DNA from: a virus
IMG/VR virus record: IMGVR_UViG_3300020162_000118
Span: 1 to 24,143 of that record
Strand: one strand, 5' to 3'
Length of the DNA: 24,143 nt
Position numbers and translations under genes: made by a program. A model generated the notes under the pieces. The model did no database searches, had not been told where the DNA came from, and saw nothing but the letters and a program-made list of their open reading frames with translations. Positions 17,703 through 23,491 of the stretch are shown in pieces (positions within the stretch are counted from its first letter, which is position 1; every line of letters starts with the position of its first letter).

Positions 17703-17728
17703 AGAAAACCCCCTAATTTCTTAGGGGG
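17703..17728 (-). terminator. Intrinsic terminator after the tail tube gene
   Basis: On the minus strand an 8-bp stem (CCCCCTAA with TTAGGGGG, arms 17728-17721 and 17716-17709) encloses a GAAA tetraloop and is followed by TTTTCT. It stands 24 nt after the tail tube stop. The stable GNRA-type loop, GC-rich stem base and T tract make a strong rho-independent terminator. Confidence 0.88.
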
Positions 17729-17752
17729 CAATCTATTAATTAATTATATTAA

Positions 17753-18514
17753 TTAGAGGGCGAGTACACGGTCTACGATAAATCCGTATTCCTGTCCTGC
17801 GTATGCACCGTCTGGAAGCAAACGGAATGTTACTGGGAATGTTGATGCTTGGTTACGAGCCAAAGAGAACTGTGACTGTTGTACAGAAAGAACACGACGT
17901 GCATAGTATACACGCTCAGTTGCTGTTGCTTCTGAAGTTGGTGCGTTACCAACTGCAATTAGCTGACGCTCTGTTGGGGCTTCTCCTAGTGCTCCTCCAG
18001 CAATACCGAGCTTATCGGTTGCTGTAAGGCCTGTTCCTGTAGAAGCAAGTGTTGATGAACGCTGTCCGAATACTGCTAGAACGTTCTCAAGAGTACCTTC
18101 TGCCATTTCTGTTGCAATCATAACTTCCATTGACTCCTTGAAAAGCTTTGCTGTATCAAGAAGCTGATCAACTGTTACTGAACCGTATGATGGGTTGTAT
18201 GTAACCTGAAGACCGTTGTTTGTGTAACCTACGTTACGATAAAAAGCACCCTTTGATGTTGATGGTGTTGAACCTGAACGTGCTGTTCCATCTGTAGCTG
18301 CTGTTTCTGTTGAGATATCATTTAGTGAATCTGTGTATGAAAGACCAGAAGCAAATGCTGGGACAGCCTTGTTCTTTGAAGCTACGAATGCCTTTGCGGC
18401 ACCAGCTTCTGCGTTATTGACATAATCTGCATCAGTAATATCTGTTACTGACAAGAATAGTGGTGACGCACCAACAAGAATATTTCTTGCATTACCTGCG
18501 ATTTGTGTTGCCAT
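17753..18514 (-). CDS. Major tail tube protein
   Basis: This 253-aa protein is the likely subunit of the tail tube. It begins MATQIAGNARNILVGASPLF and contains a long Ser/Thr/Gly loop (residues about 65-90), then strands YRNVGYTNNGLQVTYNPSYG followed by VTVDQLLDTAKLFKESMEVM, a pattern frequent in tail tube proteins of Gram-positive siphophages. It closes with ERVYYARRVLSVQQSQ, STFPVTFRLLPDGAYAGQEY and GFIVDRVLAL. It lies between the tail terminator and the tail assembly chaperones, the standard slot. GGAGG lies 8 nt before the ATG. Like the capsid gene, and unlike neighbours, most Arg codons are CGT, and it is followed by a terminator, both fitting a protein needed in hundreds of copies. An alternative structural role is unlikely given this context. 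Confidence 0.85.
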   Translation of the reverse strand: MATQIAGNARNILVGASPLFLSVTDITDADYVNNAEAGAAKAFVASKNKAVPAFASGLSYTDSLNDISTETAATDGTARSGSTPSTSKGAFYRNVGYTNNGLQVTYNPSYGSVTVDQLLDTAKLFKESMEVMIATEMAEGTLENVLAVFGQRSSTLASTGTGLTATDKLGIAGGALGEAPTERQLIAVGNAPTSEATATERVYYARRVLSVQQSQFSLARNQASTFPVTFRLLPDGAYAGQEYGFIVDRVLAL

Positions 18515-18608
18515 GTGTAAAACCTCCTGTTAAATAAACATATATATATATTGACTTACATTTTAAATCTAATCAAAGCTGGCTAGGCTCTCTTTTTCCT
18601 CTTAGCTA
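18515..18608 (-). other. Untranslated leader of the tail tube gene
   Basis: This gap before the tail tube start is longer than most in the window and has no coding frame I can support. It contains a purine-rich stretch (AAGAGGAAAAAGAGAG on the minus strand), a short AT dinucleotide run around 18540-18551, and the ribosome site ACAGGAGG about 8 nt before the ATG. I see no convincing hairpin. It may serve to stabilise or enhance translation of a high-copy message; that is inference. Confidence 0.35.
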
Positions 18609-18637
18609 ATTTTACTGGATAACTAGACTAAAAGCAA
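18609..18637 (-). promoter_or_regulatory. Candidate promoter upstream of the tail tube gene
   Basis: On the minus strand: TTGCTT (18637-18632, starting at the base after the preceding stop codon), 17-nt spacer, TAAAAT (18614-18609, 5 of 6 to TATAAT). Predicted start is near 18602, giving a leader of about 88 nt before the tail tube ATG. The -35 resembles the TTGCTA of the promoter at 17673-17701, but there is no extended TG here, so this is a weaker call. Confidence 0.4.
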
Positions 18638-19147
18638 CTAGTTGAATCTGCCCTTGGAATCGGTGGTCCTTGAATATTTGACCTCTAGGATGACATCTGT
18701 GGATATAAAACCCTGAAGTTCTGCTGAAGGCTCTATGGGTGATGTCTCGACCACATGAATGCTGTGGAATATTAATTTATCTGTATCTCTGGCATTATTA
18801 GCATCCCTGGCTGACTCATCCATTCTGCGGAATAGATCCATCATGAGGTTTCTTATTTCGTAGACCTCTGTGATGTCTGTTGAGTAAATTGTAAATAGGA
18901 CCTTCTCGCAGGCTATTAGCCAGATGTCTTCAAATGACATTCCGATCTTGTCGTACACAATATGTTTTTTGCCATTTAGGAATTGATCCATTTCTGGTGA
19001 CTGCTGGACTGGGATAATAGGAATTATTTCTCTTCCTAGATTATCTGAATAGTAGTCATACTGATCAAATATTCCAGCGTCTTTTAATTCTTTCCACAAA
19101 AATTTACGAAGCTCGAACATTGCGTCTATTTTATAATCTACCGTCAT
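18638..19147 (-). CDS. Tail terminator (tail completion) protein
   Basis: This 169-aa protein overlaps the preceding gene by 4 nt (ATGA), a coupling junction. It opens with a helix (YKIDAMFELRKFLWKELKDA), has PIIPVQQSPEMDQFLNGK in the loop region, a strand-rich middle (DIWLIACEKVLFTIYSTDIT), a second long helix (VYEIRNLMMDLFRRMDESAR) and C-terminal strands (KLIFHSIHVVETSP, FISTDVILEVKYSRT). This alpha/beta plan, the size and the position directly before the tail tube gene fit tail terminator proteins (lambda gpU/SPP1 gp17-like), which cap the tail tube and join it to the head. Identification is by pattern and synteny. Confidence 0.65.
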   Translation of the reverse strand: MTVDYKIDAMFELRKFLWKELKDAGIFDQYDYYSDNLGREIIPIIPVQQSPEMDQFLNGKKHIVYDKIGMSFEDIWLIACEKVLFTIYSTDITEVYEIRNLMMDLFRRMDESARDANNARDTDKLIFHSIHVVETSPIEPSAELQGFISTDVILEVKYSRTTDSKGRFN

Positions 19148-19980
19148 AGTGAGCCTCCAAATGCTGCCTGTAGTGATGCGTCCGCCTGTGTTCTTATTTT
19201 ACCAGGACTGAAGCTATATTGCACCTTCTTTATACTAATTGGGATATTTAATGCTTTTGTCATTTTTAAGTTAAATATTCTTTGTAGTCCTGATGACTTT
19301 ATGGATGAGTTTACTAGCTGCCCGCCAAAAAATCTTCCGTAAGATAATGCAAATTGATTTGTAGCCTGTGCTCCTCCTGGCCTCTTGACGGTCACTGACG
19401 TACCTTTAGGCATGAACACGGTTTCACCATCTAGTTCAAATACTAGGCGCTCAGCGGACCTTGGGCGGATTACTACGGGCATTCCAGTCTCCATCACAAG
19501 AGCTTTATTTGCAAATATGTATTTCTTCTTTTGTTTTTTATTTTTAGATGGTACTGAAGATTTAGATAATTTAAAATCATAATTAATTCTAAAAGAAAGT
19601 CCGTCAGTATCAAATCTTGATAGTCTAAATAGTCTCGATGTTGGAACACCAACCTTGTTCCATTCATAAACGTGATGCAATGATCTTGGTCTTACCCTTG
19701 CTTGTGAATCAATATATTCGCCAAAATCTTTTTCTATTTGATTAAATATTGTTGTTTTAAATAAATTCTTAAACTCAGCATTTGTTGTTAGCTTTGAAAG
19801 TACCGCTGCTTCGTAATACAAGAATGCAGATACTTGTGCCACTGTGCTGTCCCTAAGAACTCCTGGGGCTGATCCAGCCATTAATCTTTCAAGTCCGCTG
19901 GCAGTTTGAATTAAGGCTACGCTAGAATCCAATTTCCTGGTTCTCCGATCTCTTTGCAACAGAGTTGTATGCAAGAACAT
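19144..19980 (-). CDS. Neck/connector protein (possible tail completion protein)
   Basis: The frame can start at ATG 19980 (278 aa), at TTG 19986, or at TTG 19932, which overlaps the previous gene by 11 nt and has GGAG 10 nt and AGGA 3 nt upstream. The last option gives a start LDSSVALIQT and avoids a very basic 16-residue leader, so the N-terminus is uncertain. Visible features: a helical first third (GLERLMAGSAPGVLRDSTVA, FLYYEAAVLSKL), the segment RPRSLHHVYEWNKVGVP then SRLFRLSRF, a basic linker (SKNKKQKKKYIF), and a beta-rich end with ALVMETGMPVVIRPRSAERL and TVFMPKGTSVTVKRPGG. The HVYEWN motif recurs in connector proteins of Gram-positive phages as far as I recall. Role in neck or tail completion is inferred from its place between stopper and tail terminator. 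Confidence 0.5.
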   Translation of the reverse strand: MFLHTTLLQRDRRTRKLDSSVALIQTASGLERLMAGSAPGVLRDSTVAQVSAFLYYEAAVLSKLTTNAEFKNLFKTTIFNQIEKDFGEYIDSQARVRPRSLHHVYEWNKVGVPTSRLFRLSRFDTDGLSFRINYDFKLSKSSVPSKNKKQKKKYIFANKALVMETGMPVVIRPRSAERLVFELDGETVFMPKGTSVTVKRPGGAQATNQFALSYGRFFGGQLVNSSIKSSGLQRIFNLKMTKALNIPISIKKVQYSFSPGKIRTQADASLQAAFGGSL

Positions 19981-20347
19981 TACCAAATGGATCGGTAATC
20001 GGGGTAGAGCTTATTACCTCAAATACTGTTGGAGTATTGTTTGGATAATTTATTTCTTTCCATATTACATTGCCAGACATATCTCTAACATTAGTAATCT
20101 TTTCTCTATATGTTATCTGGTCTGGTGTTCTAATTTCAAGCATTTGTTCATTTGTGTATCTATTGTTAAATGTCTGTTTATCTCCGCCTCGACCAGTGGC
20201 AGAATTTGAAATTATTCCTTTTGCCGCACATGGCACGGACCTAGTAAATATCCATTCCTTTTTAATAGCCCCAGTATTCTCATCCTGAGTGTCTAATTGA
20301 AGATAGATGTCTAGCTTCATCGGCATTAATGAAGTTGCTAGGCTCAT
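19922..20347 (-). CDS. Head-closure (head-tail stopper) protein
   Basis: This 141-aa protein begins directly after the adaptor stop codon (TAAATG, no gap), implying translational coupling. It is small and beta-rich: KLDIYLQLDTQDENTGAIKK, WIFTRSVPCAAKGII, a middle loop with GRGGDKQTFNNRYTNEQMLE, then ITYREKITNVRDMSGNVIWK and TVFEVISSTPITDPFGNVLA. The size, the N-terminal 'oligomer of strands plus tip loop' style, and the position after the adaptor fit the SPP1 gp16/HK97 stopper class, which seals the portal after packaging and forms the platform for the tail. The end overlaps the next gene. Confidence 0.6.
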   Translation of the reverse strand: MSLATSLMPMKLDIYLQLDTQDENTGAIKKEWIFTRSVPCAAKGIISNSATGRGGDKQTFNNRYTNEQMLEIRTPDQITYREKITNVRDMSGNVIWKEINYPNNTPTVFEVISSTPITDPFGNVLAYNSVAKRSENQEIGF

Positions 20348-21325
20348 TTAGATTACAACCATACCATTTGTAACATATGGCGCAAGCAGCTGATCTGCAT
20401 ATAAACTTCCAGTGCCCTTGTGTGCGCTATCCAAAAATTCAAACTTCCAATCAAAGGTACTTATATTTTTCACGTACTTGTCTTTCCAGGCACGATCTTT
20501 TTCAAAGTACTGCTGCATTAATGTCAGGCAAGCTTCAGACACATTATCTGGCACACGCTCCCACCCGTACCATCCAGTAACAACATATTTATAATCTTTT
20601 TTAAAAGCTCCAAAGTAGGATCTATCATTAATGCTTGGAGGAACTAGCCCATTAGCTGTGTATACCAAATTGTCATACATATCTTGTTTATTTACTGCAA
20701 GGCCATAATTTGATTCAGATATCTTTAAATCATAGGGCCAATTATTAATTTGTGACGAATAATCTTTTAGTACAATGTCTTCTTCTTTAAGAACGGTAAT
20801 CCCAATAATTCTTGTTTTTAATGGAAGTATGTCTGTTCCATTGCCATACTGCGTCTCTGTCATATATCTTTGTGAAAAGAATTGATTTGTATAAGCATCA
20901 ATTAGTTTTCTTGCATATCGTTCTGCATTTTTTAATTCATTATATGACCTATAGTTTGGATCAGATACGTCTGTTCCAACATTTAGTCTATCAAGAGATT
21001 CAGAAATGCTAACGTATGGTCTAACAACATCTAGTATTTGCTTGTGTGTTGTTGGTGTTCCATTTACAGAATAGCTCCATGTAATTTCTAATGTTGGCTC
21101 ATTAAAATTAGATGCGGCTTGTGGAATTATAATTTCATAAGTTCCAAAATCTGAATCCAACTTTGTTGCAGTGTAGGAGGCTGACGGCAGGCTACCAAAC
21201 GGTGCTCCGTCTGGGTTTGATCTTTTAACTAATGCAGTGACTGTTCCATCTGCATCGGTTATTTCACCTGCCCAGTAAATTTTAGTTATTACTCTTGAGG
21301 CTTGATCTTTATATATTTCTGCCAT
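20348..21325 (-). CDS. Head-tail adaptor (connector) protein with N-terminal Ig-like domain
   Basis: This 325-aa protein starts 16 nt after the SAP-like gene, with no clear Shine-Dalgarno site. Residues 1-105 are beta-rich (ASRVITKIYWAGEITDADGT, later YTATKLDSDFGTYEIIIP, LEITWSYSVNGTPTTHKQIL) and look like an immunoglobulin-like or carboxypeptidase-regulatory-like beta sandwich. The rest is the likely adaptor: NYRSYNELKNAERYARKLID, a beta section (PLKTRIIGITVLKEEDIVL), YKYVVTGWYGWERVPDNVSE and the helix ACLTLMQQYFEKDRAWKDKY. That layout fits the gp6/SPP1 gp15-type adaptor that docks under the portal, here with an added N-terminal domain. Its place, first of the connector series between capsid and tail genes, supports this. 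The Ig-like part could lie on the outside of the neck. Family assignment is by pattern and position, not by search. Confidence 0.65.
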   Translation of the reverse strand: MAEIYKDQASRVITKIYWAGEITDADGTVTALVKRSNPDGAPFGSLPSASYTATKLDSDFGTYEIIIPQAASNFNEPTLEITWSYSVNGTPTTHKQILDVVRPYVSISESLDRLNVGTDVSDPNYRSYNELKNAERYARKLIDAYTNQFFSQRYMTETQYGNGTDILPLKTRIIGITVLKEEDIVLKDYSSQINNWPYDLKISESNYGLAVNKQDMYDNLVYTANGLVPPSINDRSYFGAFKKDYKYVVTGWYGWERVPDNVSEACLTLMQQYFEKDRAWKDKYVKNISTFDWKFEFLDSAHKGTGSLYADQLLAPYVTNGMVVI

Positions 21326-21341
21326 TAACTTATGTTAACGT

Positions 21342-21734
21342 TTAGTTATAGAAGTCTTGAACTTCCTTTGGTGTCGCTAAACGAAAACCCTCCTCTGTAT
21401 CAAAGATTTTTTGAGCATCTTCTTCTGACATAGCCACAAAAGGATGGTCCTTTGTAAAAGTTTTTCCATGAATATCGTATCTCATGTTCTCTCTTGTCAT
21501 TCTAACTAAGATTGTATCTTCAGCCTGTGCCTTTGGGTCAAACTTTGGAAGAATTTCAATTTCCTCTGTGTCCTTCTCAATTGCATCTAATGTGCTTTGA
21601 TATACGCTCCAAGTAACGCCTTCTTCTGCTAGAGCAGCAATAATGTCTTTTTTATTCTTTAGGCCTTCTGTATCAACCGCAAAATCTGTTGCAATTATTT
21701 TTAATTCAGCTACCTTTAATGTGTCAAACGACAT
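21342..21734 (-). CDS. Small SAP/HeH-like protein following the capsid gene
   Basis: This 130-aa protein starts at an ATG with AAGGAG 9 nt upstream. The N-terminal 40 residues (LKVAELKIIATDFAVDTEGL, then KNKKDIIAAL) match the helix-extended-helix pattern of SAP/HeH/LEM-like modules, which in other proteins bind nucleic acids. The middle is acidic (EKDTEEIEILPKFDPKAQAE). The C-terminal part (ILVRMTRENMRYDIHGKTF, later FVAMSEEDAQKIFD and FRLATPKEVQDFYN) resembles the short tail found in many small phage proteins encoded after the capsid gene. The position between capsid and connector genes suggests a minor head or DNA-packaging-related structural role, but no function is established from the sequence. 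It is the first gene after the capsid terminator and promoter. Confidence 0.6.
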   Translation of the reverse strand: MSFDTLKVAELKIIATDFAVDTEGLKNKKDIIAALAEEGVTWSVYQSTLDAIEKDTEEIEILPKFDPKAQAEDTILVRMTRENMRYDIHGKTFTKDHPFVAMSEEDAQKIFDTEEGFRLATPKEVQDFYN

Positions 21735-21764
21735 ATTCTATTTCTCCTTTTTCTAGGTCCTTTA

Positions 21765-21793
21765 ATTATAGCATTGTTAAATTTAAATGAAAA
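21765..21793 (-). promoter_or_regulatory. Promoter with extended -10, just behind the capsid terminator
   Basis: On the minus strand: -35 TTTTCA (21793-21788, 4 of 6 to consensus), 17-nt spacer, then TGC followed by a perfect TATAAT (21770-21765), which is an extended -10. Predicted transcription starts near 21758, about 24 nt before the ATG at 21734, leaving room for the AAGGAG ribosome site at 21749-21744. It would restart transcription for the connector genes after the capsid terminator. Confidence 0.72.
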
Positions 21794-21818
21794 GCCCCCA
21801 AAATTAATTGGGGGCCTT
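21787..21818 (-). terminator. Intrinsic terminator after the major capsid gene
   Basis: On the minus strand an 8-bp stem (GCCCCCAA with TTGGGGGC, arms 21808-21815 and 21794-21801) closes a 6-nt loop and is followed by TTTTCATTT. It begins 26 nt after the capsid stop codon. The GC-rich stem in AT-rich surroundings and the T tract make a convincing rho-independent terminator. The T tract overlaps the -35 box of the next promoter. Confidence 0.88.
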
Positions 21819-21841
21819 TCGGTAGTTTAATTCTTAATTAA

Positions 21842-22891
21842 TTAAGAAGCAACCTTAACGTTCTTTACAACTACCCAAGCGTCTGCCTGCTCGATTTGAA
21901 CGCCAACACGAGTATACATTGTGTACTCGATTGAGTCCTTACGTGGCCAGAAGAAGCGGTAAACAGTAACATCACGCTTGATACCAATAACAACGTTATT
22001 TGGGAATGTCAAGTGGATATCTCCGTGTGAACCTGATGGGCTTGCGTATGTACCTACCTGTGTCTCAGGAAGCAATGGAACTTCAACGATTGGAATACCA
22101 AATGCGTATGGAGCGACATAACCTGCTGGACCACCAAGAACTGGAACATCTCCACGGATGATGCCTGAAGCAATGTCCTGTGGGTTAACGTTCTGAATGT
22201 TTGTTGATGTTGAGTATAGGTAATCTTGGATCAAGTTTGATCCTGCAAGGAAGCGAAGGTCTGTACGACGTTGCTTGTACTTACGTGGAAGAGCCTTAAG
22301 AGCTGAGTTAAATACTGCACGAGAAACTGCAGCACCTGCAGCATCGACAACGTGACCGCTTGTCTTTGCCTTCTTAACTACACCGTCAAAAGACTTGTAT
22401 AGTGCATCGCTTGAAAGTGATGTATCACCGTTAAGAATAACATCTTCGATGTCATTTCCTGCCTGTGTTGCCATCATACGTGCAATGTGATCTTCTAGAT
22501 CTGCACCTTCAATGTTGTCTTCTAGAGACTCTGTTGAAAGCTCCCAGTCCATGCGGAGTTTCTTAGTTGTGAGAGAAATTTTTGAGAAAGTAACACCTGA
22601 GTTAGCTCCTGTGTTTTCGCCTTCAGATGCAAGCTTTACAAGCTTCTCTCCTACGGACATACGATCAATTTCTGTTGTGTCAGCTTTCATGCGAACTGTA
22701 CGTGCAACCTTACCAATTACGGTAGCATCGAACATATAGTCCAAGAATCGTGCTGATTGTTCTGGGTTTAGAAGTCCACCGTTGCCATTTTCTGAAGCAA
22801 CATGAACGCCTGAACCACCTGTTGAAGAACCGAACCCAGTTGATACTGTTGCACCAGCTGCTGCGGCCTTTTCTAATAATTCATTACTCAT
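21842..22891 (-). CDS. Major capsid protein, HK97 fold
   Basis: This 349-aa protein forms the icosahedral shell. It follows the protease/scaffold gene by 21 nt, with a ribosome site in TAAGGTAGGTGAAA before the ATG. The sequence fits an HK97-fold capsid protein: a flexible Gly/Ser-rich N-terminus, then ARFLDYMFDATVIGKVAR; a long central region with LTTKKLRMDWELSTESLEDN (E-loop/spine-helix-like) and DIEDVILNGD; and a C-terminal region with GIPIVEVPLLPE, NNVVIGIKRDVTVYRFFWPRKDSIEYTMYTRVGVQI and AWVVVKNV, typical of the P- and A-domain strands. No cleaved N-terminal delta domain is obvious, which fits a separate scaffold. Arg is almost entirely CGT/CGC, unlike the AGA-rich neighbours, consistent with very high expression. 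A strong hairpin terminator follows the stop. Identity is secure from sequence style, size and position. Confidence 0.92.
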   Translation of the reverse strand: MSNELLEKAAAAGATVSTGFGSSTGGSGVHVASENGNGGLLNPEQSARFLDYMFDATVIGKVARTVRMKADTTEIDRMSVGEKLVKLASEGENTGANSGVTFSKISLTTKKLRMDWELSTESLEDNIEGADLEDHIARMMATQAGNDIEDVILNGDTSLSSDALYKSFDGVVKKAKTSGHVVDAAGAAVSRAVFNSALKALPRKYKQRRTDLRFLAGSNLIQDYLYSTSTNIQNVNPQDIASGIIRGDVPVLGGPAGYVAPYAFGIPIVEVPLLPETQVGTYASPSGSHGDIHLTFPNNVVIGIKRDVTVYRFFWPRKDSIEYTMYTRVGVQIEQADAWVVVKNVKVAS

Positions 22892-22912
22892 TTTTATTTC
22901 ACCTACCTTATT

Positions 22913-23491
22913 TTAGTTAAAGATTTCATTTACGGAACCGAGGAAAGCTCCAGACCATTTTGATTTTGATTTGGTAAATACCTCAGACCCGCCAAGGTCA
23001 GAGGACTTCTTAATTGCGGTATCGCCTTCTACGGCATCAACCTGCTTTTGAACACCATCAATGGTGCCCTTTATTTCTGTCACAGCTGCACTAAGTGCAC
23101 TGTGCTTTTCTGCCAACTCTGAAATTCTATCATCGACGCTCTTGCTGAAAGCTTCAACAGATGTTTTAATTTCTGTAACTTGTGCAGCATTTGCTTCTGT
23201 AGCTTTTGTGAGTGTCTCTGCGAAAAAGCCTTTGAGATCGCCTAACATTTTTGCAAAATCAGGTTCATCAACCATAACTTCTACTGTATCGGCTGCTTTT
23301 TCAACGTTGTCGGCAGAGGTATCTTCAGCTGTAACTTCTACGGCTTCCAATGATTTGTCAAAAAGATTGACATTTGAGTCATCGTTAGATTCTGCTACGA
23401 CTTCCTCAACTTCTGGAGTAACTTCGGCTGGTGCTTCAACAATTGCTTCTGCAACTACTTCTGCATCATTACCTACATTAAGTTTTTCCAT
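22913..23491 (-). CDS. Nested scaffolding protein (in-frame internal start, 192 aa)
   Basis: An ATG at 23491, in frame with the protease gene (codon 198 counted from the ATG at 24082), would give a 192-aa protein beginning MEKLNVG. It is preceded by AAGGAGGT with a 6-nt spacer, among the strongest Shine-Dalgarno sites in the window, although the ribosome would already be translating this frame. The product begins with an acidic stretch rich in Glu, Val and Ala. It continues into a heptad-like region (around QVTEIKTSVEAFSKSVDDRI) and ends in a short C-terminal segment with a Trp and aromatic residues, as in scaffolds that contact capsid subunits. Scaffolds nested in the 3' end of a protease gene are known, for example lambda C/Nu3. 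Here it would give excess free scaffold over protease-scaffold fusion. The internal start is seen in the sequence; its use is inferred. Confidence 0.75.
   Translation of the reverse strand: MEKLNVGNDAEVVAEAIVEAPAEVTPEVEEVVAESNDDSNVNLFDKSLEAVEVTAEDTSADNVEKAADTVEVMVDEPDFAKMLGDLKGFFAETLTKATEANAAQVTEIKTSVEAFSKSVDDRISELAEKHSALSAAVTEIKGTIDGVQKQVDAVEGDTAIKKSSDLGGSEVFTKSKSKWSGAFLGSVNEIFN

Noticed and set aside
18538-18553. AT dinucleotide run before the tail tube gene, considered as a -10 region
   Set aside because: No -35 box at 16-18 nt gives a reasonable match; the TTGCTT/TAAAAT pair further upstream is better.
18633-18642. Palindrome CAACTAGTTG at the tail terminator stop, considered as an operator or terminator
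   Set aside because: It is only 10 nt with no T tract, and no second copy was noticed; better explained by chance near the stop codon.
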